A stretch of DNA of 10,274 nucleotides. It comes from Clostridiaceae bacterium. Lineage in GTDB: Bacteria > Bacillota > Clostridia > Lachnospirales > Lachnospiraceae. The number at the start of each line of letters is the position of its first letter. Position 1 is the stretch's first letter. The stretch is taken from NCBI GenBank assembly GCA_902362725.1, contig CABIXM010000012.1:97911-108184 (forward strand), written 5' to 3'. Made by a program: the position numbers and the translations under genes. This document shows positions 1-6,598 of this stretch, one piece after another. A model generated the notes under the pieces. It saw nothing but the letters and a program-made list of their open reading frames with translations. It was not told the origin of the DNA and did no database searches.

Positions 1-759
1 CAGCAGTGCGGTATGCTGGGCCAGGGCGTGGTAAAGGACGGCCAGGTATCCCTGACATTGGGTACGGGCGGTTTCCTTCTGACCACCTGTAAAGAAGTGC
101 CGGAGAATCTGGACTGGGACGTAGTATGCAATGCCTCTTCCGCAGCAGGCAATTATATCCTGGAGGCCAATATGCTGACCTGTACCTCCGCCATGGAGTG
201 GTGTAAGCGCAATTTCTTCCGGGAGGAGACAGATTTCTATGGCAAGCTGGACGATATTCTGAACGGTATCCCGGCCGGTTCCCACGGCTGCATGGCGCTG
301 CCTTATTTCCAGGGACGATCCACGCCGGACTGGAACAGCGAGGCCACAGCAGAGTTCGCAGGTCTGACTCTCGGTACTACAAGAGAGGATATGCTGAAGG
401 CCCTGCTGGAGGGGATCTGCATGGAGATTGGCAATAATATCGCTTCTTTTGAGAAGTATGTGCCCCTCCACAAGATCCTCATCAACGGCGGCCTCTCCAA
501 GTGCGAGGCCTTCAACCAGATGCAGGCCGATATCTACGGCAAGCCCGTCATCCGCATGGACAACGCCGAGAGTACTGCTATCGGTGCCCTGATGGTAGCC
601 GCTGTCACCATGGGCGAGTACGCTGACGTGGCCGAAGCCTTTGATAAGATCCGCGAGGGTACAGGATCCAAAGAGTATAGCGTAAATACGGAAAAGCATG
701 CGGTGTACGAGGAGCTGCGGGCGAAGATGAACGAGAGATATCTCCGGGAAAATGCGTAA
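1..759 (+). CDS. FGGY-family carbohydrate kinase (xylulokinase-like), C-terminal part, 5' truncated
   Basis: This is the C-terminal part of an ATP-dependent sugar kinase of the FGGY family, which phosphorylates a pentose, ketose or polyol in the cytoplasm. The reading frame is open from base 1 (Gln-Gln-Cys-Gly-Met...), so the ATG at 13 is an internal codon and the gene begins upstream. In this family the catalytic Asp lies just before such a QQC segment, so its codon is probably lost just outside the window (inference). Visible motifs are the phosphate-binding LTLGTGGF segment (about residues 18-25 of the visible part), a GIPAG...LPYFQG stretch, and the ATP-site block INGGLSKCEAFNQMQAD followed by GKPV and the helix ESTAIGALMVAA. 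About 250 of the usual 490-520 residues are present. Family is confident; xylulokinase is only the nearest style, and other FGGY substrates remain possible. Confidence 0.85.
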   Translation, partial: QQCGMLGQGVVKDGQVSLTLGTGGFLLTTCKEVPENLDWDVVCNASSAAGNYILEANMLTCTSAMEWCKRNFFREETDFYGKLDDILNGIPAGSHGCMALPYFQGRSTPDWNSEATAEFAGLTLGTTREDMLKALLEGICMEIGNNIASFEKYVPLHKILINGGLSKCEAFNQMQADIYGKPVIRMDNAESTAIGALMVAAVTMGEYADVAEAFDKIREGTGSKEYSVNTEKHAVYEELRAKMNERYLRENA

Positions 760-772
760 TTGCATTTCCCGG
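744..772 (+). other. Stem-loop spanning the kinase stop codon
   Basis: The arms 744-755 and 762-772 pair (CCGGGAAAATGC with GCATTTCCCGG, one bulged A). The kinase stop codon TAA (757-759) sits in the six-base loop. No U-tract follows, so this is not a classical Rho-independent terminator. It may be an mRNA 3'-end stabiliser or a partial terminator between the kinase gene and the metallophosphoesterase gene. The pairing is seen directly; the role is a guess. Confidence 0.5.
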
Positions 773-794
773 GGAAATATGGTAATCTATCCTC

Positions 795-1598
795 ATGTCT
801 GATTTTAAAATTTTTGAATACGAAGTAAATACTGCAAAGCTTCCGGCCGGTTCCACTGGGCCGGTCTTTGTTATGCTTGCGGATCTGCATAACTTCTGCT
901 ACGGCCCGGGAAATGAGCGGCTGGCGGAGGCAATTTTCGCCCAGAAGCCCGACGCGGCACTGGTGGCGGGCGATCTGCTGGTGGGCAGACCGGGGGCGGA
1001 TTTCACGCCTGCGGTGGAGCTCATACGACGCCTGCGGGAGAGTGGTCTTCCGGTGTTTTACGGCAATGGCAACCATGAGTACCGCATGCGCCTGCACCCG
1101 GAGCTCTATGGAAGCATGTATACAGAATACACGGCGGCTCTTAAGGAATACGGTGTGAAGCCTCTGGAAAATGAAAAAGTCTCCTTTTCCGCCCAGGGCC
1201 TTAACATGGACATCTACGGCTACGAGCTGCCGGAGTTTTATTATAAGAAGTTCTGCAGAGCCATTTTCCATCAGGAGGACCTGGAAAAAGCCATCGGACG
1301 CCCCGATCCGGCCAGATTCAATATCCTGCTGGCTCACAATCCCATCTATTTCGACAGCTATGCCTGGTGGGGCGCGGATCTGACCGTATCCGGCCATCTG
1401 CATGGCGGCATCATCCGAATTCCGGGCATCGGCGGGCTCATTACGCCTCAGGCGAAATTATTTCCCCGGTATGACGCGGGGCATTTCAGGAAAGCCGGGA
1501 AGAACCTGGTGGTCAGCCGGGGCCTGGGCACGCATACAGTGAATATACGGATTTTTAACCCGGCGGAGCTGTCGGTGATCCGTCTGAAGGGAGAATAA
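795..1598 (+). CDS. Calcineurin-like metallophosphoesterase (YkuE-type)
   Basis: This is a cytosolic dinuclear-metal phosphoesterase of 267 residues. The full motif set of the family is visible: DLH (30-32), GD (59-60), GNGNHE (90-95), the metal-ligand His in LLAHNP (181), and the closing GHLHGG (200-205). Those residues bind two divalent metals and support hydrolysis of phosphoesters. The closest style is the YkuE-like group, but there is no N-terminal membrane anchor or Tat signal, so a cytoplasmic enzyme is likely. The substrate (nucleotide, lipid or phosphoprotein) cannot be told. The ATG at 795 gives a natural N-terminus, although no good ribosome site precedes it. The stop codon ends one base before scpA, so it is probably cotranscribed with scpAB and its translation may be coupled to scpA. 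Confidence 0.88.
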   Translation: MSDFKIFEYEVNTAKLPAGSTGPVFVMLADLHNFCYGPGNERLAEAIFAQKPDAALVAGDLLVGRPGADFTPAVELIRRLRESGLPVFYGNGNHEYRMRLHPELYGSMYTEYTAALKEYGVKPLENEKVSFSAQGLNMDIYGYELPEFYYKKFCRAIFHQEDLEKAIGRPDPARFNILLAHNPIYFDSYAWWGADLTVSGHLHGGIIRIPGIGGLITPQAKLFPRYDAGHFRKAGKNLVVSRGLGTHTVNIRIFNPAELSVIRLKGE

Positions 1599-1599
1599 C

Positions 1600-2388
1600 A
1601 TGGGCATTCCCGTGAAACTGCCTGCATTTGAAGGCCCTCTGGATCTTCTTCTGCATCTGATAGAAAGCAATAAAATCGATATCTATGATATCCCCATCGT
1701 GACCATCACCGACCAGTATATGGAGTATATCCGGGCCATGGAGAAAAAAGATCTGAACATCATGAGCGAATTCCTTGTGATGGCGGCAACCCTGCTTGAG
1801 ATCAAAGCGAAGATGCTTCTGCCCGCCGAGGTGGACGAGGAGGGCGAGGAAATTGACCCGAGGGCCGACCTGGTGGAGCGCCTGCTGGAGTACAAGCTCT
1901 ATAAATGCATGGCCGAGCAGCTAAAAGGACGCCAGGACGAGGCCGGGCGGAGTCTCTACCGGGAGGCGGATATCCCGAAGGAGGTGGCCACCTATACGGC
2001 ACCCGTAGATCTGGACGAATTGCTGGGGGATCTGACCCTGGTCCGGTTAAATGAAGTATTTCAGGCAATCTTACGCCGCACCGAGGATAAGATCGACCCG
2101 ATCCGAAGCAAATTCGGGGCGATTGAGAAGGAAGAGGTCAGCCTGGAGGACAAGATGGCCTATGTGGAGGAGGAACTTATGCGGCACCCCCGCACCAGCT
2201 TCCGGGGCATCCTGAAGGCCTCCGGCAAGCACGGTAAGATGCAGGTCATCGTGACCTTCCTGGCCATTCTGGAGTTGATGAAGGTGGGCAAGCTGAACGT
2301 AAAGCAGGACGATACCTTTGGAGAAATCTATATCGAAGCGGGAGACGCCCTCGGAACGCCGGTGGCGTCCGCAGAGCAAGAGGAGTAA
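1600..2388 (+). CDS. scpA: Segregation and condensation protein A
   Basis: ScpA is the kleisin subunit of the bacterial SMC-ScpA-ScpB condensin, which bridges the SMC heads and helps compact and segregate the chromosome. The protein has 262 residues, close to the usual 240-260. The N-terminal signature LPAFEGPLDLLLHLIESNKIDIYDIPI (residues 5-31) is diagnostic. A segment rich in Glu and Asp follows (about 77-90), and the C-terminal winged-helix part (about 185-250) contains the FLAILELMK block. The start ATG at 1600 follows a GGGAG ribosome site that lies in the end of the metallophosphoesterase gene, and scpB begins three bases after its stop. The order scpA-scpB is standard in Firmicutes; the phosphoesterase in front is less usual. 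Confidence 0.97.
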   Translation: MGIPVKLPAFEGPLDLLLHLIESNKIDIYDIPIVTITDQYMEYIRAMEKKDLNIMSEFLVMAATLLEIKAKMLLPAEVDEEGEEIDPRADLVERLLEYKLYKCMAEQLKGRQDEAGRSLYREADIPKEVATYTAPVDLDELLGDLTLVRLNEVFQAILRRTEDKIDPIRSKFGAIEKEEVSLEDKMAYVEEELMRHPRTSFRGILKASGKHGKMQVIVTFLAILELMKVGKLNVKQDDTFGEIYIEAGDALGTPVASAEQEE

Positions 2389-2391
2389 GAC

Positions 2392-3003
2392 GTGGAAGAG
2401 AAGAGAACGGAAAGCGAGATCCGGGCGGCGGTGGAAGCCATACTGTTTGCGGCCGGGGATTCAGTGGAAAATGAGAGGCTTGCGGAGGCGCTGGAACTGG
2501 ATAAGCAGGAGATGAACGATATTCTGAAGCGGATGGCCCTGCGCTATGAGGAGGCGGACCGTGGCATCCGTCTGGTGGAGCTTAGTGGAGCCTGGCAGCT
2601 CTGCACGAAGACGGAGCACTATGAGGAGCTGATCCGGGTGGTAAAGCAGCCGAAGAAGACACTCCTCACCGACGTGCTGCTGGAGACCCTGTCCATCGTG
2701 GCCTACAAGCAGCCGGTGACCCGTCTGGAGGTAGAGAAAATCCGTGGCGTCAAGAGCGATCACGCAGTCAATAAGCTGGTGGAATACGGCCTCATTGAAG
2801 AAGTGGGCCGCATGGACGCGCCGGGACGCCCCATTCTCTTTGGTACCACCGAGGAATTCCTGCGCCGGTTCGGCGTCAATTCCGTGGGCGAACTGCCACA
2901 GGCCACGCCGGAGCAGATGGAGGACTTTAAGGAAGAGGCCGAAGAGGAAGCGGGCCTGGAGCCGGAGACGTCAGCGGAGCAGCCGCAGTCCGGAGCGCTT
3001 TGA
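2392..3003 (+). CDS. scpB: Segregation and condensation protein B (GTG start)
   Basis: ScpB forms a dimer of tandem winged-helix domains that binds the kleisin ScpA in the SMC complex. The protein has 203 residues, close to the usual length. Family sequence is clear: the N-terminal block EAILFAAGDSV (about 14-24), then ETLSIVAYKQPVTRLEVEKIRGV (about 98-120) and the final GRPILFGTTEEFLRRFGV (about 144-161). The start is a GTG at 2392 placed about seven bases after AGAGGAG, which lies over the scpA stop. No competing ATG fits both the family N-terminus and this site. The last 30 or so residues are an acidic, low-complexity tail, which is common in this family and probably disordered. It is the last gene of its cluster and is followed by a stem-loop terminator. 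Confidence 0.96.
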   Translation: MEEKRTESEIRAAVEAILFAAGDSVENERLAEALELDKQEMNDILKRMALRYEEADRGIRLVELSGAWQLCTKTEHYEELIRVVKQPKKTLLTDVLLETLSIVAYKQPVTRLEVEKIRGVKSDHAVNKLVEYGLIEEVGRMDAPGRPILFGTTEEFLRRFGVNSVGELPQATPEQMEDFKEEAEEEAGLEPETSAEQPQSGAL

Positions 3004-3026
3004 AAAATGAAAATGTAAGAAAATGG

Positions 3027-3097
3027 AAAATAGTGTAAAAACCTCAATACCCTCTTCAAATGGAAGAAAAAGATTGTGGTTTCTGCACTATTTTTTT
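3027..3097 (+). terminator. Probable Rho-independent terminator of the scp cluster
   Basis: The outer arms AAAATAGTG (3027-3035) and CACTATTTT (3086-3094) pair over nine bases and run into seven T residues (3091-3097). Inside lie AAACC (3039-3043) pairing with GGTTT (3078-3082), and a small hairpin TCTTC/GAAGA (3053-3057 with 3063-3067). The outer stem is AT-rich and the enclosed segment is long, so it may be a less efficient terminator. Its place directly after scpB supports the call. Confidence 0.6.
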
Positions 3098-3157
3098 GCC
3101 TGAAAACCGGAAAAAATTGCCGAAATATCCATATAGAGACAAAAACATAAAAAAGAG

Positions 3158-3171
3158 TTAGCATAAGCTAA
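3158..3171. promoter_or_regulatory. Small palindrome upstream of the feo promoter, possible regulator site
   Basis: TTAGC and GCTAA form a five-base inverted repeat around ATAA, about 20 bases before the -35 of the feo promoter. The half-site resembles the TTAGT/ACTAA half-sites found after the -10, so it might be a distal site for the same regulator. It is short and could be chance. Confidence 0.3.
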
Positions 3172-3185
3172 TAAAATTTCCTTAT

Positions 3186-3200
3186 TGATATTGACAATCA
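3186..3200. promoter_or_regulatory. Candidate Fur box overlapping the feo -35
   Basis: The 15 bases TGATATTGACAATCA agree with the 7-1-7 Fur consensus TGATAATNATTATCA at 11 of 14 defined positions, by hand count. The box covers the -35 hexamer, where an iron-loaded Fur dimer would block RNA polymerase. Iron repression of feo genes is well known; that this site is used is an inference. Confidence 0.55.
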
Positions 3201-3219
3201 AAATTGATTGATCTAAAAT
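3191..3219 (+). promoter_or_regulatory. Promoter of the feo operon (sigma-A type)
   Basis: A perfect -35 TTGACA (3191-3196) is separated by 17 bases from a -10 TAAAAT (3214-3219), one mismatch from consensus. Transcription would start near 3226 and give a leader of about 100 bases before feoA. The spacer contains a seven-base-arm palindrome, CAATCAA-AA-TTGATTG (3195-3210), which may be a further regulator site. Confidence 0.75.
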
Positions 3220-3229
3220 AAGACACGAT

Positions 3230-3265
3230 GTTAGTAAATATTAACTAACTTTTAGTTAAAACTAA
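3230..3265. promoter_or_regulatory. Operator array of TTAGT/ACTAA half-sites downstream of the feo -10
   Basis: A 20-base near-perfect palindrome (3230-3249) has arms GTTAGT and ACTAAC around eight bases. A second one, TTAGTT-AA-AACTAA (3252-3265), follows directly. The two TTAGT half-sites start 21 bases apart, about two helical turns. The site lies over the expected transcription start and the first transcribed bases, a classic repressor position. TTAG...CTAA arms resemble operators of DtxR-family metalloregulators (DtxR, IdeR, MntR), but the match to a given member is not certain. Confidence 0.6.
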
Positions 3266-3266
3266 C

Positions 3267-3281
3267 GTGCCGCGATGGCAC
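3267..3281 (+). other. Short hairpin in the feo leader
   Basis: GTGCC (3267-3271) and GGCAC (3277-3281) pair around GCGAT. It lies in the transcribed leader about 40 bases before the feoA start. It may only insulate the leader; no known riboswitch was recognised. Confidence 0.35.
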
Positions 3282-3323
3282 AGGAGAATGGAAACGAACG
3301 AAAGAAGAGAGGAGCGATCGATC

Positions 3324-3554
3324 ATGATGCCATTAGCAATGTCCAACGCAGGTGATGAACTCATGGTTGCCAGAGTCGGCGGGAATGAAGAAGCCAAAAA
3401 ACATCTGGAGGATCTGGGATTCGTGGCAGGCGCGCACATCACAATCATTTCCCAGCTGGGAGACGGCAATATCATCGTGAACGTGAAGGAATCCCGGCTT
3501 GCAATCACAAGCCAGATGGCTTCCAAAGTGATGGTTGTACCGCAGACCGCCTAG
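3324..3554 (+). CDS. feoA: FeoA family protein, first copy
   Basis: FeoA is a small cytosolic SH3-like protein that works with the FeoB permease in Fe(II) uptake, probably by contacting its N-terminal GTPase region. With the start at 3324 it has 76 residues, typical for the family. The family features are the N-terminal MPLAMSNAGDELMVARVGG block, the helix EEAKKHLEDLGFVAGAHITII and the closing strand part RLAITSQMASKVMV. Longer versions are possible from the GTG at 3267 or ATG at 3288, but AGAGGAG (3308-3314) is nine bases before 3324 and homologues of this type begin MMPL, so 3324 is preferred. This copy belongs to the divergent 'MPL' type and is clearly different from the second FeoA 53 bases downstream. 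It is the first gene of the iron operon. Confidence 0.9.
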   Translation: MMPLAMSNAGDELMVARVGGNEEAKKHLEDLGFVAGAHITIISQLGDGNIIVNVKESRLAITSQMASKVMVVPQTA

Positions 3555-3607
3555 GGCAAGGCCTGCGTTTGTAAAACATAAGATCGCCAGAAGGAGGAGT
3601 GGAAGAA

Positions 3608-3829
3608 ATGAAAACCTTAAGAGATGTTCCGGTAGGAGCCACATCCAAAGTAGTGAAGATTCATGGAGAGGGTGCGCTGAAGAGACGTATCATGGACATG
3701 GGAATCACAAAAGGTACAGAGCTCTATGTGCGTAAAGTAGCGCCGCTTGGAGATCCCATCGAGGTAACGGTCCGTGGCTACGAGCTTTCACTGCGTAAAG
3801 CAGATGCGGATATCCTGGAGATGGAGTAA
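3608..3829 (+). CDS. feoA: FeoA family protein, second copy (canonical type)
   Basis: This is a second SH3-like FeoA of 73 residues, closer to the canonical form. Characteristic are TLRDVPVGATSKVVKI near the start, the ALKRRIMDMGITKGTEL helix, and the diagnostic APLGDPIEVTVRGYELSLRKADA segment (about residues 45-67). The reading frame extends to a GTG at 3599, but that codon overlaps the edge of the AAGGAGG site (3591-3597); the ATG at 3608 has normal spacing and is chosen. Two unlike FeoA proteins before one FeoB suggest divided roles or a heteromeric partner of FeoB, which is an inference. Downstream, before feoB, there is a minor AAATGA/TCATTT inverted repeat (3836-3851). Confidence 0.93.
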   Translation: MKTLRDVPVGATSKVVKIHGEGALKRRIMDMGITKGTELYVRKVAPLGDPIEVTVRGYELSLRKADADILEME

Positions 3830-3901
3830 GCTTTAAAATGAAGCGTCATTTCAAATCAAATTATGATCCGGAGGATGAAAGGATCAGGAAAAGGGGAAGA
3901 C

Positions 3902-6067
3902 ATGTCAATTAAAATTGCACTTGCAGGAAATCCGAACTGCGGCAAAACAACATTGTTCAACAATCTGACAGGCAGCAACCAGTATGTGGGAAACTGGCCT
4001 GGCGTAACAGTAGAGAAGAAGGAAGGACGTCTGGTAGGGAATAAGGACGTCATCATTCAGGACCTTCCGGGTATCTATTCCTTGAGCCCGTACACACTTG
4101 AGGAAGTCGTAACCAGAAACTATCTGGTACAGGAGAAGCCGGACGTTATTCTGAACATCATCGACGGTACGAACATCGAGCGTAACCTGTATCTGACCAC
4201 ACAGCTGGTTGAGGTAGGTCTGCCGATGGTTATCGCTATCAACATGATGGACCTGGTAAGAAAGAACGGCGACAAGATCGATATCGCTAAGCTTGAGAAG
4301 AAGCTGGGTTGCAAGGTCATCGAGATCAGCGCACTGAAGGGCGACGCGACTAAGAAGGCGGCAGAGCTGTGTATCGAGGAAGCGAAGAAGGGTAAACAGA
4401 CAGAGCTTCCCCACGTATTTACCGGCAGCGTAGAACACGCTATCGCTCACATTGAGGAGTCCATTCAGGGACTGGTAGATGCCACAGAGCTTCGTTGGTA
4501 TGCTATCAAGGTATTCGAGCGCGATTCTAAGGCTCTGGAGCACATTCAGCTTTCCGCTGACCTGAAATCCCATCTGGAAGAGCACATCAAAGAGTGCGAG
4601 AAGGAGATGGACGACGATGCTGAGAGTATCATCACCAACCAGAGATATCTGTATATCCAGGAGCTGGTAAAGGAGTGTGTATCCAAGAAGCGTAAGGCCG
4701 GTGAGCTTTCCACCTCAGATAAGATTGACAAGATTGTAACCAACCGTATTCTGGCTCTGCCGATTTTCGCGGTTGTGATGTTCCTGGTTTACTATATTGC
4801 GGTATCTACCATCGGTACTGTAGTAACAGACTGGACCAACGACGTTCTGTTCGGCGAGTGGCTGCAGGGCGGAGCGGAAACTCTGCTGACTAACGCAGGC
4901 GCTTCCGACTGGGTTATCTCCCTGGTGGTGGACGGTATCCTGGGCGGCCTGGGCGCGCCGATTGGCTTCGTTCCGCAGATGGCTATCGTATTCCTGTTCC
5001 TGTCCATCCTTGAGGACTGCGGTTACATGGCCCGGGTGGCGTTCATCATGGACCGTGTATTCCGTCGTTTCGGTCTGTCAGGAAAGAGCTTCATTCCGTT
5101 CCTGATTTCCTCTGGCTGTGGTGTTCCGGGTATCATGGGTACCAGAACCATTGAGAGCGAGAGCGACCGCCGTATGACCATGATGACCACAACCATGATT
5201 CCCTGTGGCGCGAAGCTGCCGGTTATCGCCCTGATTGCAGGCTTCCTGATGGGCGGCGCATGGTGGATGGCTCCGGTGATGTACTTTGCCGGTATCATCA
5301 TGGTTATCGTTTGCTGTATCATTCTGAAGAAGACAAAGATGTTTGCCGGCGATCCGGTTCCCTTCGTTATGGAGCTTCCGGCATACCATGTTCCTTCTGT
5401 TAAGGGCGTACTGCTTCACGTATGGGAGCGTGTATGGGCATTCATTAAGAAGGCCGGTACGATTCTGTTCCTCTGCTGTGCAGTGATGTGGTTCCTTGGT
5501 TCCTTCGGCTTCGTAGACGGAAGCTTCGGACTGGTAGATTCCGCAGATTCTCTGCTGGCTGTGATCGGCGGCGTACTTGCTCCGCTGTTTGCTCCGCTGG
5601 GCTTCGGTACCTGGCAGGCAGTTGCCTCCTCTCTGTCCGGTTTCGTGGCAAAAGAGGGTATCGTTTCCACCATGGGTCTGCTGTCCTCTCTGGCTGTTGA
5701 GGTGGAAGAGTACGAGGTATCCATGCACGACGCATTTGCGGCATTCTTCCCCAGCGGAATCGCAGCAGTATCCTTCCTGCTGTTCAACATGTTCGACTCA
5801 CCGTGTCTGGCAGCTATCTCCTCCATGGCGAAGGAGATGGGCAATCGGAAGTTCTTCTGGTTTGCTATCCTGTTCCAGAACCTGATGGCTTACTGCGTAG
5901 CACTGGTGGTATATCAGCTGGTTGGTCTGGCTATCGGCGAGGTGGCATTCAATGTGTTCACTGTTGTGGCACTGGCAGTACTTGCAGTTCTGCTGTACCT
6001 GCTGTTCCGTCCGGATCCCAACAAGAAGAAGGTTTCTGAGGGAAAAGCTGCGAAGGCAGGCGTATAA
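3902..6067 (+). CDS. feoB: Ferrous iron transport protein B
   Basis: FeoB is the inner-membrane Fe(II) permease with a G-protein domain at its N-terminus. The protein has 721 residues. The GTPase motifs are all present: G1 GNPNCGKT (9-16), G2 Thr in GVTVEKKEG (34-42), G3 DLPG (54-57), G4 NMMD (114-117) and G5 SALKG (143-147). A helical GDI-like linker follows (about 170-280). The membrane part begins near 285 and holds the conserved EDCGYMAR (371-378), SGCGVPG (404-410) and PCGAKLP (434-440) motifs, whose Cys residues are candidates for the iron path. The end is a short basic tail (RPDPNKKK...) with no FeoC or Cys-rich fusion. An in-frame ATG at 3863 would add 13 residues, but family members start MSIKIALAGNPN and AAGGGGA precedes 3902. 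It lies after two feoA genes. Confidence 0.98.
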   Translation: MSIKIALAGNPNCGKTTLFNNLTGSNQYVGNWPGVTVEKKEGRLVGNKDVIIQDLPGIYSLSPYTLEEVVTRNYLVQEKPDVILNIIDGTNIERNLYLTTQLVEVGLPMVIAINMMDLVRKNGDKIDIAKLEKKLGCKVIEISALKGDATKKAAELCIEEAKKGKQTELPHVFTGSVEHAIAHIEESIQGLVDATELRWYAIKVFERDSKALEHIQLSADLKSHLEEHIKECEKEMDDDAESIITNQRYLYIQELVKECVSKKRKAGELSTSDKIDKIVTNRILALPIFAVVMFLVYYIAVSTIGTVVTDWTNDVLFGEWLQGGAETLLTNAGASDWVISLVVDGILGGLGAPIGFVPQMAIVFLFLSILEDCGYMARVAFIMDRVFRRFGLSGKSFIPFLISSGCGVPGIMGTRTIESESDRRMTMMTTTMIPCGAKLPVIALIAGFLMGGAWWMAPVMYFAGIIMVIVCCIILKKTKMFAGDPVPFVMELPAYHVPSVKGVLLHVWERVWAFIKKAGTILFLCCAVMWFLGSFGFVDGSFGLVDSADSLLAVIGGVLAPLFAPLGFGTWQAVASSLSGFVAKEGIVSTMGLLSSLAVEVEEYEVSMHDAFAAFFPSGIAAVSFLLFNMFDSPCLAAISSMAKEMGNRKFFWFAILFQNLMAYCVALVVYQLVGLAIGEVAFNVFTVVALAVLAVLLYLLFRPDPNKKKVSEGKAAKAGV

Positions 6068-6106
6068 AAAAGTTTATTATCTAAGTATAACATAAGCCAT
6101 AAGGGA

Positions 6107-6133
6107 GCGCTCGTTGTCTGAGACAGCGGGCGT
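6107..6133 (+). other. Stem-loop between feoB and the HMA-protein gene
   Basis: The arms 6108-6118 and 6122-6132 can pair along 11 bases, with several G-T wobbles, around the loop TGA. No run of T follows; the next bases are TAACCTTT. It may attenuate transcription or protect the feoB message, and so set the ratio of feoB to the downstream gene. A second small inverted repeat ATACC/GGTAT (6151-6155, 6163-6167) lies just before the ribosome site of that gene. No clear promoter was seen in the gap 6068-6192. Confidence 0.5.
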
Positions 6134-6192
6134 AACCTTTACAGAAAAATATACCCCCATATGGTATTTTGAAAATAAAGAAAGGTAATAGT

Positions 6193-6585
6193 ATGAACGC
6201 AAATGTCCCTGTAAACAGCACCGATAAAATTGTATTGATTTTACTGGCAGTCCTAGCTGTGGTCGCTGTCCGCATTGTTATCAGCTTCTTTAAGCCGGAT
6301 AAGCCGAAGGCAGGCGCGAAGCCTCACAGGCGCTCCGCCAAAGCAGCAGGTCTCACCGAGGTCATCGTCGGGATCGACGGTATGATGTGCGGCATGTGCG
6401 AGGCCCACATCAAAGACGCCATCCGTGGGCAGTTCCCTCAGGCCAAGGGGGTCTCTGCCTCTCATGTGAAGGGACAGGCTATCTTTTATCTGCCGGAGCA
6501 GCTGACCACGGAAGCCATTGCCGAAGCCCTCCACGCGGGGATCGATCCGCTGGGGTACACGGTTGGCGATGTGATAATAGGATAA
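6193..6585 (+). CDS. Membrane-anchored heavy-metal-associated (HMA) domain protein
   Basis: This is a 130-residue protein with one N-terminal membrane segment (about 12-32, VLILLAVLAVVAVRIVISFF), a basic Pro/Lys/Arg linker (34-50), and a ferredoxin-like HMA domain (about 54-130). The HMA metal loop reads GMMCGMCEAHI (63-73), with Cys66 and Cys69 able to bind a soft metal such as Cu(I) or Zn(II); iron is possible but not usual. The order of a membrane segment then a basic linker suggests the HMA domain faces the cytoplasm. Known FeoB-associated small proteins are FeoC and a Cys-rich single-span protein; this has a similar architecture but a different soluble domain. The ATG at 6193 follows AAGAAAGG at 7 bases; a TTG at 6169 was rejected. 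It lies between feoB and a strong terminator, so it probably belongs to the iron operon. Confidence 0.85.
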   Translation: MNANVPVNSTDKIVLILLAVLAVVAVRIVISFFKPDKPKAGAKPHRRSAKAAGLTEVIVGIDGMMCGMCEAHIKDAIRGQFPQAKGVSASHVKGQAIFYLPEQLTTEAIAEALHAGIDPLGYTVGDVIIG

Positions 6586-6598
6586 TGAAGAAGAAAGG

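Larger units (their letters stand above)
3004..3323 (+). other. Intergenic region between scpB and feoA
   Basis: This 320-base AT-rich stretch holds no convincing gene. From left to right it carries the scp terminator, a small TTAGC/GCTAA palindrome, a sigma-A type promoter with overlapping palindromes, an array of TTAGT/ACTAA half-sites, a GTGCC/GGCAC hairpin and the feoA ribosome site. Each is listed separately. Confidence 0.8.

Noticed and set aside
534..1403. Minus-strand open frame of 289 codons across the kinase end and phosphoesterase
   Set aside because: It lies antisense to two genes with clear family motifs, has no recognisable domain and no ribosome site; it is a by-product of codon bias.
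3023..3103. Small plus-strand open frame of 26 codons after scpB
   Set aside because: No ribosome site precedes its ATG and it coincides with the terminator stem-loop, so it is probably not translated.
3267..3323. Longer N-terminus for the first FeoA from GTG 3267 or ATG 3288
   Set aside because: The extra residues are basic and unlike FeoA; the GTG lies in a hairpin, and the ribosome site is only one base from ATG 3288. ATG 3324 has the best site and fits the family.
3863..3901. FeoB start at ATG 3863 or 3875
   Set aside because: It would add 13 or 9 non-conserved residues; GGAGG abuts ATG 3875 with no proper spacing, and the family N-terminus starts at 3902.
5078..5728. Minus-strand open frame of 216 codons inside feoB
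   Set aside because: It is antisense to conserved FeoB membrane motifs, has low-complexity His/Gln/Asn-rich translation and no family resemblance.
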